Below, piece by piece: positions 1 through 10,510 of a stretch of 64,000 bases of DNA; within the stretch, counting starts at the first letter, position 1; every line of letters starts with the position of its first letter. Made by a program: the position numbers and the translations under genes. This DNA is from Artemisia argyi. Lineage: Eukaryota; Streptophyta; Magnoliopsida; Asterales; Asteraceae. Location: contig CM060680.1 in NCBI GenBank assembly GCA_030686995.1, forward strand, positions 196,465,322-196,529,321, written 5' to 3'. Below the pieces are notes generated by a model that saw nothing but the letters and a program-made list of their open reading frames with translations, ran no database searches and had not been told where the DNA came from.

Positions 1-14
1 TTTTCGCCTTATCA
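1..14 (-). repeat. Terminal 14 bases of an Athila-like LTR at the window edge
   Basis: The first 14 bases (TTTTCGCCTTATCA) are identical to the right-hand end of the Athila-like LTRs that finish at 8152 and 12962. A 14-base match at exactly this place is very unlikely by chance, so an element of that family, minus orientation, probably lies just left of the window, inserted into Copia-1. The reading frame of the following ORF also happens to be open through these bases, so the junction is inferred. Confidence 0.6.
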
Positions 15-1074
15 GGAGTTTAGAGGTAGACTTTTGGATGGGCCTGAAGCTAAGAAAGCTAAGCTTCATGATACTGCTGATCAACCTGCTGAGTCCATTG
101 GGTCCTTTCATGGTGGTTAGGAGAAAGTACAAACTCCTTCAGTCTTGCCTCAGATGGATGATACTCCTGATGCTCAGATGGATGATACTCCTGCTGCTTC
201 TCATTATGATACTGCTGAATCTCATCCTGATCCTCCTGAAGCTCCATATGATGTTACCAATGATGCTTCAGCAGATACTCCAATAGAGGTACCTGATGAT
301 GATGATGATTATGCAGATGTTCCTGCTGATATTTCTACACAAGTGCCTAAAGAAGAACATGCTGATGGTCCTTCTATTCCTGTTACTACTGGTACTAGGA
401 GGAAGACTAAAGCTATCAAGAGGAAGGCTCCAAAAGATATTCCTTTAGAGGATAGTACTACTTTCCTTGATTATGCTTCTGATGATGGTCAAGACCCTGT
501 TGTTTGGGAGAAAATTGTGAAGTGGGAACTTGTTGATACTGAGCTTGGTCAAGGTAAAGTGAATGTCATAACTAGCCAAGATGGAACTACCAAGACATTC
601 TTGTTTCTGAGCCAAATCTTACATATGGTGGACAAGCAAGATCTTCTCTCACTTTATGACTGGGTTACCAAGTATTATCAAACTCATTCCCCTGATGAAA
701 TTGGAATGTATTTGATGGGTGATTTGCAGATTCTGTGTGATTCTTATAAAGGTGATTCTGGTGTAAAGTTTCAAGTATGGAAAGGTCAAAAGACATGGGT
801 GGTTGACTATTGGAAGTTCTTTCCACTTCCGAATGTTCATATGATTGTAACCACCACTGGTAAGACCTTATACTGCTGGGCTGATGTTCTTTACCCAATC
901 ACAAAGGAAGTAATGAATCTCATGCTGGAGACAAAGCTATCTGTTCCTTTAGATATGACTGAGAATGATCTTCATCTTGCTGAACAATTGGTAAGGTTCA
1001 TCAGAAGAAGTATCTTGACTAAGAAGGAACTGGAAACCAAGCATGGCATTCAAATGGATTTATATCTACAATGA
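15..1074 (+). pseudogene. Copia 3' extra-domain ORF, interrupted by one stop
   Basis: One frame is open from the window edge to the TGA/TAG region at 1074 except for a TAG at 118-120; the longest intact piece is 145-1074 (309 codons). The N-terminal third is acidic and repetitive, with short D-D-T-P and S-H-type repeats, followed by a basic patch (RRKTKAIKRKAPK) that could act in nuclear localisation or RNA binding. The C-terminal 190 residues have the pattern L-SQ-L--D-QDL--LY--V--YY-T-SP, then M-GDL, W--W--FP---VH, and a helix ending RFIRR. I recognise this as the extra domain that follows RNase H in many Asteraceae copia polyproteins; its function is unknown to me. It is not a capsid or RT domain. 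The stop may be a single substitution, so the copy is probably inactive. Confidence 0.75.
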
Positions 1075-1939
1075 GCTGGTCTTGGTATGGTATTTTGTTG
1101 TATATTTTTCTTTTCTTTTAGTTTAGTCTAAAAAAAAAAAAATTAACATATTTGTATAGTTTTGTGTATGTTGTATGCAGGTTTGGTGTTGATTCTTATC
1201 ACACTCTTTATGGTCATCAACTTGCCTGATGTTGACTATTCCATCAAAAAGTTGGCTAGTCCAAAGGGTACAGCTTTGGTAAAGACTCATCAAATCTGTT
1301 GATAGCTGTAATGGTTTGCTCAAAACCATAGGGTTCTCAACTCACCCATGCTTTATTGCTGAGTAGTTGAAATGGTTGTCAATTGACCATGGATTTTTCC
1401 TTTTTGGATTCCAAATAATTGGCTAGCCCACATGTATATGGCTTGTGGTAAAGGCAGTGGAAAACCATATTTGGTATTCAATTGACCAAGATGATATTTC
1501 ATCAATAATTGACTAGTCCTGAGCAAACGGCTACAGGTAAAGACTTCTCAAATCCGTTTATAGCTGCTGATTTGCTAAAAATCATATTCTTTGGGTCATC
1601 AGTGTACCATAGTTTTTAACTGAGAACACTTGGCTACTCCAGTAGTGATGGCTATTGGTAAAGAGACATCAAATCCATTATTTTCAATGATTCACCTCTC
1701 ACAGGAGTTAACACACCTGGATGTGATGAGAATAGTATGAAACTTATATGTTTTGATGTACATTTAGTCTTGTGTTGCTGCAAAGAATGGTGCTTTTCAA
1801 ATGTTTACTGATCATAGAGATTCTATTTATGAAGATTATTTGCTGCTGATGTTCATCCTCAATCCTCTAGTTTGTGCTATTGGCGATCTATCAAGAAATC
1901 TTGAACTTAACTGTGTCAAATTCAAGATTAGGGGAGGAT
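1075..1939 (+). other. Copia-1 3' non-coding region with PPT
   Basis: This 865-bp stretch between the last ORF and the LTR has no coding potential that I can support. It holds an A-rich tract (1131-1142), a series of diverged hairpin units (1228-1690, listed separately), the block shared with Copia-2 (1692-1730), and the polypurine tract immediately before the LTR. Its length and position match the 3' untranslated region of Copia-2 (35529-36996). Confidence 0.8.
1228..1690 (+). repeat. Array of GGTAAAG-loop hairpins (Copia-1 copy)
   Basis: Four diverged units each carry a short stem around a loop that contains GGTAAAG: ACAG/CTGT (1270-1299), ATATGG/CCATAT (1436-1470), AAACGG/CCGTTT (1525-1559) and ATGG/CCAT (1648-1678). 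GGTAAAG lies at 1278, 1447, 1536 and 1657. Two of the units are followed by a second hairpin with a GCTCA or GCTAA loop: ATGGTTT/AAACCAT (1311-1329) and TGATTT/AAATCA (1568-1584). The stem sequences differ between units but remain complementary, while the loop is constant. The same cassette occurs at 42478-42860 and 49618-50000 in a different element family. Confidence 0.8.
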
Positions 1940-2286
1940 TGTAAGGAATTATTGAAGATACTACTGATTGATACTGCTGACAGGTTCCTGCGGAAGGCTT
2001 AGTGACTTTCTGCTGATGACTGGTTCCTGCGGACGTATAGAGATCCTACGGATAGAGTAAAACCGTGGATATAACTTATGTAATTTAGGACAAGATATGT
2101 AGAATATCTTTTATTAGTTTATCATTATTCGTTTCTTGTAAGAAAGGTTAGGGTTTCCACTAGTATATAAGGAACCCTAGGTCATTGTAATACGTACGAG
2201 TTTTCATACATTATTAGTAAAAGTTTATCGATCCATAGAGGATCAAGTTTAGTAGAAGTTTGTTTTTATATTCCGCAATAATTACA
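1940..2286 (+). repeat. Copia-1 3' LTR
   Basis: The 347-bp LTR starts TGTAAGGAATT directly after the polypurine tract and ends AATAATTACA, giving the inverted ends TGTAA/TTACA. It contains several copies of a TTCCTGCGGA/TTTCTGCTGA-type motif and a probable TATA region (TATATAAGGAACCC near 2163). The partner LTR is outside the window, so neither the end nor a target duplication could be verified by comparison. Confidence 0.7.
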
Positions 2287-2332
2287 AGCTCACAGAGATT
2301 ATCTAACTTAGTCTTGCTAGTGATTACATTAG

Positions 2333-3970
2333 TTGGCTAACGATCTATTGGCTCGTGATCTATCAAGGTATAGATCCCTACACCTGTACAAGACATTGAC
2401 AGCTGCTTTAAGATCCAAATCTCAAATAGTTTTAAACGTAGCGTCGAGTGGTATAACTGCTCTTTTGCTGGATGGTGGGAGAACAACCCATTCTCGGTTT
2501 GCAATCTCTATAAATGTCGTTGAAAATTCAATGTGTAGTATTAGTGCTGATGGTGATCTTGCTGATTTGATTCGAGAGACAAAGTTAATTATATGGGACG
2601 AAGCACCTATGGTTAACAGACTTTGTTTTGAAGCTTTTGCCAGAACTTTACGAGATATATCAACAGGTAATTTTTACATTATATGTTTTGCAATTTATTT
2701 ACATTTGTTTAGTATTACATTCCTATTACTTATATCCTTAAAATATAATACAAACTTTATTTACATATTAGCTTCATAAAAAACACATAATAATGTGACC
2801 TTATTAGCTGTGTTTAATTATGTTTTTCTATATTGTGTAGCTTTCAGTCAGTATAAACACAATTCAATGTATCATATGTATATAAACATGTTTGAATGAT
2901 TTTTTTTAAACAGGAACTTATACGGCAGTTTCAGATAAGGTGTTTGGTGGTAAAGTTGTTGTCTTTGGTGGCGATTTTAGGCAAATACTCCCGGTTATTC
3001 CAAACAATAGCAGGCAACATGTCGTACATGCTTCATTAAATCAATCTTATCTATGGAATAGTTACAAGGTTCTTAAACTTACTGAGAATATGAGGCTTCG
3101 TGTTGGCTGCAACCCTGCACATGTAGATCAGATTAAGGATTTTGCTGAATGGATTTTGAGTATTGGTGATGGGACAATAGGTGGAACTAAAGATGGTACT
3201 GCTGACATTGTATTCCCAGAAGAAATGCTAATACATGATTCCGATGATCATGTCGGGGCTGTGATACAAGAAACTTATGAGAATTGGGAGGATAATCTTT
3301 GGGATCCAGATTATTGGAAAGATCGTGCGATTCTGGCACCAACGCATGAGGAAGTAGACAAAGTGAATGACCGGATGCTTTCTAAACTTGGTGGCAGAGA
3401 GAAAAAATATTTTAGCACAGATACAGTGTCAGATTTAGACGTGGATTTTAATCATAGCGAGGATATGTACACTACAGATTTTTTGAATACAATCAAAATG
3501 TCTAGACTTCCACACCATAAAATAGTTTTGAAGATTGACACTCCTGTTATGTGTTTATGAAACATTGATCAACGAGGGGGATTGTGTAATGGAACCGGTT
3601 ACAAGTATTGAGAATGGGAATCAACAACATCGAGGCAAAAATTATATCCGGTGGTAAAGTAGGTGAGATTCGATCTATACCGAGAATGATCATAAGTCCA
3701 TCCGACAAGAAGATGCCTTTTCAACTTAATAGGAGACAATTCCCTATTTCCATTTGTTTTGCCATGACTATAAACAAAAGTCAGGGCCAAACATTGTCTA
3801 AAGTTGTTTTATATTTGGAACGGTCTGTTTTTTCTCACGGACAACTTTACGTCGCAGTCTCAAGAGTAAAAAGCAAGAGAGGCCTAAAAGTGTTATGTTG
3901 TGACAAAGACGGCAACTACACCAATTCTACAACCAACGTTGTATTTAGAGAAGTTCTTCATAGATTATAA
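2333..3970 (+). pseudogene. Helitron Pif1-like DNA helicase, decayed
   Basis: The translation matches the C-terminal Pif1-like helicase of plant Helitron RepHel proteins; that enzyme unwinds DNA during rolling-circle transposition. Clear homology begins near 2380. Exon 1 reaches 2666 (Walker B as IIWDEAP), followed by a 247-bp GT-AG intron (2667-2913) that keeps the frame. Exon 2 carries GGDFRQILPV, LTENMRL, then TINKSQGQTL and YVAVSRVKS near the C-terminus. The Walker A loop expected just before LYKTLTAALRSK is unrecognisable (YRSLH). The frame is broken by a TGA at 3558-3560 and by a one-base loss near 3595 that shifts the last 120 codons. The Rep nuclease part is absent. It ends 190 bp before the Helitron 3' terminus, its usual position. 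Confidence 0.88.
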
Positions 3971-4131
3971 AAATATGTTCTATTATTATTATTTTGTTTT
4001 TCAACTTTATTGTTTGTACAACTTTATTATTTTGTTAATAATAACATGTTTCTTTTATTGGATTTATGTTGCTACACGTTCATACTTATATTATTATTAA
4101 TTTCAACGTATAATCAAATTCTTAAAGCTAG

Positions 4132-4160
4132 CCGCCCCACCGAGGCGGGCCTAAAATCTA

Positions 4161-4161
<1 letters not shown>
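4132..4161 (+). terminator. Helitron 3' terminal hairpin and CTAG end
   Basis: A five-base-pair GC stem with a 7-base loop lies 9 bases before CTAG/T. This is the signal that ends rolling-circle transfer in Helitrons (established for the superfamily). Confidence 0.8.

Positions 4162-4211
<50 letters not shown>
4162..4211. repeat. (TA)n microsatellite between two Helitron ends
   Basis: About 45 bases of TA dinucleotide repeat, with TGTGTA on one side and TACA on the other, separate two inverted Helitron 3' termini. It is likely the AT-rich target of both insertions, expanded by slippage. Confidence 0.9.
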
Positions 4212-4212
<1 letters not shown>

Positions 4213-4455
4213 TAGATTTTAGGCACGCCTCGGTGGGGTGGCTAGCTTTAAGAATTTGATTATACGATAAAATTAATAGTAATATAAGTATGAACATGAA
4301 GCAACATAAATGTAATAAAATAAACATGCTATTATTAATCAAATAATAAAGTTGAACAAAACATAAGGTTGAAAAAAAACATATAGTTTATAATCTATGA
4401 AGAACTTCTCTATATACAACGTTGGTTGTAGAATTGGTTTAGTTGCCGTCTTTGC
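4212..4455 (-). mobile_element. Second Helitron 3' end, inverted
   Basis: Read on the minus strand, this matches 3900-4161 along its length: the last codons of the helicase (ending EVLHRL-like), the AT-rich tail, the hairpin and CTAG. Differences are scattered (for example GAGGCGTGCC for GAGGCGGGCC), so this is a separate, diverged copy and not a recent foldback. Homology stops near 4455, where the 620-bp repeat begins. Confidence 0.8.
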
Positions 4456-5074
4456 ACCTTTGCATCCTTTGCTTTGAAAAAATATTCTGATTTTTATAAA
4501 ACAAAGTTTATTAATTTTTACAGTAAGTTTTATGAAAAAATTCTAAAAGGTTTATATGTTGGTTCTCGAGGCACTCTTGCGATTTAATAATATTTTCTGA
4601 ACATTGTAATTTAGTATGCATTTTGAAACTCTATTGATTTAATATCGTTTTCGGATGACTTTTATGGGCTAGCCGAACCGGTGGTGACTCCGGTTCTCGG
4701 TTAAATCCGTTGGTCCGGTCCGTTTTTTTATGTACCATCAACTTGCTTACATATAAAATGTATGAAGCTTTGTGTGTTTTATTAGTTTGTACAATATGTA
4801 TAACAACAAGTATTTTTAATATTAGGGGTGTTTTAAAAATAACATTTATTAGGTAATTATTGTTATAGACGTTTTTTTTTCTTACATTAAATTACTTTGT
4901 ATTTTTTATTATTATTAAAATAAATATATCTACAAAGAGTGCTTTAAAGTGTTGCAACTAATGATATTATAGGTGTACTTATTCAAACTTGCCATTGTAA
5001 GCAAGTGTTGAATCTTAATTTTTTAAGCATTACATTTTAGGAATGTCCCAAATGCTTTATAATGTAGTATAGAT
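4451..5074. repeat. Direct repeat of about 620 bp, unit 1
   Basis: The segment from TTTGCACCTTTGCATC to AATGTAGTATAGAT recurs at 5116-5732 with mostly substitutions and small indels. It has a palindromic GC-rich patch (AACCGG..CCGGTT near 4675-4695) inside AT-rich DNA. I see no coding sequence and do not recognise the family; it could be a non-autonomous Helitron or MITE remnant. Confidence 0.85.
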
Positions 5075-5115
5075 ATGTGTAGATGTGTATAATCTTGTAA
5101 ATTAACAATTATAAT

Positions 5116-5732
5116 TTTGCACATTTGCATCATTTGCTTTGAAAAAATCGTCCGATTTTTATATAAAAAAGTTTATTAATTTTTACGGTAAGTTTTATGA
5201 AAAAATTCTAAAAGGTTTATATCTTGGTTCTCGAGGCACTCTTGCGATTTAATAATATTTTTTGAACATTGTAATTTAGTATGCATTTTGAAACTCTATT
5301 GATTTAATATCGTTTTCGGATGACTTTTATGGGCTAGCTGAACCGGTGGTGACTCCGGTTCTCGGTTGAACCCGTTGGTCCGGTCCGTTTTTTAAAACAA
5401 TATGTACCATCAACTTGTTTACAAATAAAATGTATGAAGCTTTGTGTGTTTTATTAGTTTGTACAATATGTATAACAACAAGTATTTTTAATATTAGGGG
5501 TGTTTTAAAAATAACATTTATTAGGTAATTATTGTTATAGACGTTTTTTTCTTACATTAAATTACTTTGTATTTTTTATTGTTATTTAAAAAAAACATCT
5601 CTACAAAGTGTTGCAACTAATGCTTTTATAGGTGTACTTATTCAAACTTGTCATTGTAAGCAAGTGTTGAATTTTAATTTTTTAAGCCTTCCATTTTAAG
5701 AATGTCCCAAATGCTTTATAATGTAGTATAGA
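5116..5732. repeat. Direct repeat of about 620 bp, unit 2
   Basis: Second copy of 4451-5074, separated from it by about 41 bp. The GC-rich patch AACCGGTGGTGACTCCGGTT is at about 5340-5359. The copies differ at many positions, so the duplication is old. Confidence 0.85.
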
Positions 5733-6760
5733 TTAGATAAGACCATCAAAACAGATAAAAGAAAAAACCATTAACAAAAATTTGCTAAAATATTAAAGAT
5801 CAAAACTTATATCACTTGAATAGTTGGATAATTATAGATACATAGTAACAAATGATATACATGATTATGAATGGAGTTCAAACGTTTGATACAAATTTTG
5901 ATTTCAAATTCATATTTACATAATATTAACTAACCAAACCACATATATGCCCTAAATGGAATTAAAGTATGAGCTAATTGCTTCAATCTTAATTCCTAAA
6001 CCATTTGATAACATTATATAAGTTAACATTGGATAAGATGATATTAGATAATCCCCTGAATTCTTAAACTACATTATTCCATGTATAACCAATCTTCATC
6101 AAACCAGACTAATAAATAACTACTAATGTTAAATGTTTATCAAGTCAGTGTTATATATATTCTAACCATACTATAGTAATTGATATAATTTTGACTTCAT
6201 CAAAGCTTATATCAATTTTAAAGTTAAGTCCTAAAGTTCGACTTGTATACGAAATATTTTACTCAGAACTAAATTCAAGATTTCAATCCACATCATCATT
6301 ATATATACTTTGTCCTACCCGGGTTGTCGAAGCTGCATCTAATGAGCCCAAAAAGGTATAACTACATTAGAAGACCTTGTCATCATATTTGCGATTCACC
6401 AAAGGATTCTTTCAAGTTGTTGAGATGTTGTTAATTACTATGAGTTGTCTGACAAAGTCTGCAAAAAGATACCAGCACACATTTGAATAGGATGATATCA
6501 ACTGTCAATATGTATATTTTGATGAAAAATATTGTAATATATTCTTGCCAGGAAAAATGAGATTGATACAACCTGGCCTTTAAGAGGGAAAAAAAATGGA
6601 TCTGGAATTATAAGCTAAAGGTCATTACTCGTCTATTGTACCCCATGAAGGAGGAACCATCCATACTTTTTAAAAAGTAATTTTGCCTTAGGGTGTTTAG
6701 AATGACTTATTTAAACCAAGTTCATACGGGCCTAAAAATACGGGCCTCAATGAAGTATGC
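5733..6760. other. Unassigned AT-rich sequence
   Basis: No ORF, LTR end or RNA gene can be supported here. Part of the last 25 bases (ATACGGGCCTCAATGAAG) matches 14763-14780, and continues on the other side of the retrotransposon at 12968, so this is the target DNA of the 6761-12962 insertion. Confidence 0.6.
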
Positions 6761-8152
6761 TGATACGTGGGAATCGCACCAGGCTTTACCTCTCAAGGGA
6801 TCTTGAGAAGCTTACAACCCCCACCAGGCAGTGTACCTGATCGTTGTAATATAGTATTGTGACAAGTACCGGGGGATTGATCGTTCAGCAAGGAATAGTG
6901 TCGCTAGGATTAGAAAACCTAAATACTAGTTCTAAGGATGAGGGATGATTATTTTTGTATTTTTATGTTTTTTAGAAAGCAAGTAAAATCTCGGGTTTAA
7001 GGGATTTGGGCGGAATTAGTTGCTAGTCAACTAACCCAATACTAAAGATGCAATTAAAATAAAATACTAGAAATGAAAGTAAGCTAAATTATAATAAGGT
7101 TGAGAGCAATAAGTGGAGAAAATGTGTTTACTTAGATTTCACTACTCCCTAGATATCTTTTACACGTTAATTACTTGTTATAGTTGCATGGATGACGGAT
7201 TGTATTCCTTAATATCATTCATGGGGTGGCGCACTTAACTCCCCAATCCTATGAGCTCTTATCTCCTCCTATACCATGCCAAGCACAACCATAGGGATTA
7301 TAAACAGTGGCTCATGCATTAAATACAACCAAATAAACCTAGTGCACGTCAGTTCATGTTTCCTAAGACGTTCAAGCATGTTACCAATTGGAGATCTGCC
7401 AGTTTTCTTAAGCCTAACATCGAATTCATTCATCCAAAACAACTACAAACAAGTAATCAACACATAATTAACATCTAGGTTTCATTAGATCCAAGCAAAC
7501 ACAAGATAAGTCTAGCCTAACATAGTGGAATCAAGACAAGAACAAGATATAGACAACCAACACATAGACATATTGATTGAATTAAAGGAGTACTTATCTC
7601 AATTACACATGAAAGGGATCAAGGGTTGAGAACCCTTGAAAAACCTGTAAAATTCGTACCAAAATCGTAGCTAGGGTTTCTAAAAAACTTCTCTCTTTTT
7701 AATGTAAAAATTAGAAAACTATATATAGGAAATAGGGTCTGACGGCGTCAAGACAAATCTTGTGACGCCGTCACCTCGCCGCCAAAATAATTCTCGGACT
7801 GCCTTGATCTACTTTTTACGCCGTCATGTGTTAGGCCGTCACGCATTTAACTCTTGACGCTCTACTTTGTGACGCCTTCATGATTCCACTGGGTCGTCAT
7901 GGTTTTTCCTTTTGACGCCGTCAGGATGTTGCTCTTGACGCCGTCACCTACTGTTCCCAGCAAGGAAAATTAAGACTTTGGCATTTTCTTCACTTTTATG
8001 CTCCAAAAACGTCCGAATTGCTTCCTTTTCCAGATTTCTCTCCCAAAGTACCTAAAATCACAAAAGGAACGATTTAGGGCAATATTTGATCAAATAAATT
8101 CAATTCCGGGCTTAAATGACCCCCTAAAAGTGGTTCATTTTTCGCCTTATCA
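6761..8152 (-). repeat. 3' LTR of the minus-strand Athila-like element
   Basis: 1392 bp, ends TGATACGTGGG...CGCCTTATCA in plus-strand reading. It holds nine near-palindromic TGACGCCGTCA-type motifs at 7740-7946 and an anti-tRNA-Asp segment at 6841-6868 (mutated at two or three positions relative to the other LTR). Small ORFs inside it are not genes. Confidence 0.93.
7740..7946. promoter_or_regulatory. Cluster of TGACG/CGTCA motifs in the LTR
   Basis: TGACGGCGTCA or a variant occurs about nine times in 207 bp. TGACG is the core of the plant as-1 element bound by TGA-type bZIP factors (established), so an enhancer role is an inference. Equivalent clusters lie at 12549-12760, 14166-14390, 16345-16575, 21161-21435 and 23199-23425. 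A TATA-like TATATATAG (7720-7730) lies at one side. Confidence 0.6.
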
Positions 8153-10510
8153 TATACCCTTACACTTGAGATTTGCTTGTCCTCAAGCAAATATGCTTTT
8201 ATTCTACTCAAAAGACAAGTTAGAGGTCATTTAACACTAATATAAAAGTAATTACAACAAATAATCGTTCCACAAAAGACCAAAGACAAGCACGGAGGTC
8301 ATATACTAGCACCTCACAAATAGTGTTTAGATACTCACATCTCTCGGGTGTAATAAAGTGATATAACATTATGGAAATGGAAGATATCTCTCACTACCTG
8401 TCATAGCAAAATAGATTACCATAGGCTTGGGAAAGGATCAAACCTCCACCACATGGCGTAAGCACCTAGGATAAACTATCAAAGAGGTCTTTCAAAGGGT
8501 TGTAACGTTAGGTATAGGGATATGAAATACACAGTTTTGTTGGATAAGGGAAGTTTTTACTGGTGGCGAGCTAACAATCTTGGTTAATTACATGTACAAT
8601 ATGGCGTTGCTAAGCCAAGATTAGACTCGACTTAAGTTTTTCTATTTTTTTTTTTTTTTGCATACACTCTTACCCTACCATCCAAAATAATACATCATAG
8701 GGAATGGAAATTCCCCTTACACTTGAATCTTTACATACTTTACAATAAACTAATCTAATGACTCGAATTAAGAAAATCAAAACACTTGGAGCACTTTTAA
8801 GATTAACGCACATATGGGGGTAATATATAATGTTCTTCCCCATTACTCCATAAAATAAGTACTTACCCATGAGTCCCAATCGTCCCAAAACAATATGTAC
8901 AAGGATATGACTCGACTTAGCAACCATGTAATCAATTGGATAGTTAACTTAGGGTTTAACAAATAACAATAATGCACTAAAGATGAGTGCATACACGGAA
9001 GGCTAAGGCGATTTGGTTGTACATTTAAGTGGGGTGTAACAAATTCTTCCTTTAAGTAAAATGCTTAAAGTTAGAAACGAAAAGATAGGCTCGGAGGGGT
9101 GTACTAAGGGTTTCGTGTACTAAAAATGAGTACAACGCTAAGGGTGTGGGAAAAATTAGTTGACTTAACTAGCCAAGTAATATGACTTAAATGGTCAAGT
9201 AATTATGATACGGGTTTAACACAAGGGTGATCCTAATGCCTCTTATCATGTAGTAAATCCTACTACACGAATGTAATCTCACTAGCGGTCTCGGGATGCA
9301 TCACTAACGCAAGTTCTAGAATCTAAATGCTACCGGTACACTCATAAGCACTAAAAGTAAATGCTTTTCCTATCAAATCTAAAGGCGAACCTCACGTATT
9401 TGGGTGGAAAATTTTTCTGAATATACGGTTATGTGCTAGTCATACAATCTCCTATCCATGAGACGCTTGCTAAGGCTAAAGCTTCACTCCTAAATGTTGT
9501 AAAAAAATTTAAATTTGGCGCTAAAATTACACTAACAAGTATTTCTCATAGTTTTATTACACATCTACCATTAAACAAAACAAACTCAAGCGAAAGTGTA
9601 CATGTAAGGTATCATCATTTTACCCTCCCCTTACACTTAGGATGAACATTGTCCCCAATGTTCAAGTAAAGAATGTAAAAGTGAAATAAGTAAAACAAAT
9701 GAAATCAAATACTCCCCTGATTCGCTCGGTATGGATTATAAGGTGGCTAGGTTAGATCTTCCTCCAAGAAAATGAACAATCAAAGCTTCCCTTCCAGAAT
9801 ATAAATCATCTTCTTGTCGAATATAACCTGTAAATCCTGAGAAAATAGACAAAACAACCTCGCATAAAATCGGCGGCATCCTATATAAGTTACTAAATCC
9901 TAGAAAACAAAGTAAGGTATAATGCTTGTGGAATGAAGTTTGCAGATTTCCTGGAGATTATAAAACTTAATAATTCACAAAAACCATAAGACTCCGTTAG
10001 AAAAACAAAACTGATAAAATTTCCAGATTTTTACACGTGACGCCGTCAAGAGTTAACTCTTGACGCCGTCAGGATTGACCTGCAGAAATTCTTATGTTAA
10101 GTTTCCGGAAAATTTCTAGAAAAACTTGGTCCTACTTCCTGGAAAATCCTGCAAAACTTCATTATGACTCAATACAAGCATTTGACTCTAACAAATACGA
10201 ATATACATGTTCATTTAATATTGTGGAGAATCATGATCGGTTTGTTTCTTAAAAACATATTTGGGGTTTCCCCTTACACTTATCTTTTGCAAAAATACTT
10301 TTAGGGTGGAGTTAAGACTAGGCTAAACAACAAAGTAAAGTATTTCCACTTTTTTTAGTTTTGAAACATGATCTACCAACAATAAAAATAAAGCATGCAT
10401 ACGGAAGCAAATAACAAACAAATAAAATAAAATCACACAAAGCATGGGTTGCCTCCCAAGAAGCGCTTTTCTTTATTTACGAGTCTTGTAGCTAGACTCA
10501 AGGCCATGGG
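8153..10510 (-). other. 3' non-coding internal region of the Athila-like element
   Basis: About 2.4 kb without a supportable gene. Features in it are a poly-T run (8644-8660), the hairpin GAACATTG/CAATGTTC (9644-9663) next to a PPT-like CCCCTTACACTT (9628-9639), other CCCCTTACACTT copies near 8714 and 10269, and a palindrome CAAGAGTTAACTCTTG (10047-10062) flanked by TGACGCCGTCA. The polypurine tract proper, on the minus strand, is AAGTGTAAGGGTATA next to 8153. Confidence 0.75.

Larger units (their letters stand above)
15..2286 (+). mobile_element. Copia-1: 3' part of a Ty1/copia LTR retrotransposon
   Basis: The segment contains, in order, a C-terminal extra-domain ORF (to 1074), an 865-bp non-coding stretch with hairpins, a polypurine tract (AGGGGAGGAT, 1930-1939) and a 3' LTR (1940-2286). 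The PPT and LTR start closely resemble those of Copia-2 at 36988-37003, and both share a block near 1692-1730 (TTCACCTCTCACAGGAGTTA and following) with 36340-36380. The gag, protease, integrase and RT regions lie outside the window or were separated by the insertion at position 14. The 5' LTR and target duplication cannot be seen. Confidence 0.85.
2287..4161 (+). mobile_element. 3' portion of an autonomous-type Helitron
   Basis: The helicase pseudogene is followed by an AT-rich stretch and a typical Helitron 3' terminus: a GC-rich hairpin (CCGCC 4132-4136 with GGCGG 4144-4148), ten bases, then CTAG at 4158-4161 followed by T. The 5' end (TC...) and Rep domain are missing; the left boundary meets the Copia-1 LTR, so Copia-1 may have inserted here or a rearrangement occurred. 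Bases 2287-2379 show no homology that I recognise. Confidence 0.8.

Noticed and set aside
2287..2379. Start of the helicase ORF as a true N-terminus
   Set aside because: No homology before about 2380 and the start lacks the Walker A region; the ATG-less open stretch is chance.
4010..4342. ORFs encoding long YIYIYI runs
   Set aside because: Translations of the (TA)n tract and Helitron tails.
7276..7467. 63-codon ORF repeated at 12086-12277
   Set aside because: It lies in both LTRs of one element; the repeat follows from LTR identity. The homologous region of the solo LTR at 13178 has no such ORF.
8670..8927. 85-codon ORF, with a plus-strand counterpart at 20515-20781
   Set aside because: Present in both Athila-like elements but without recognisable domain, and the strand agrees only because the elements are inverted. 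Conservation is that of the whole non-coding region.
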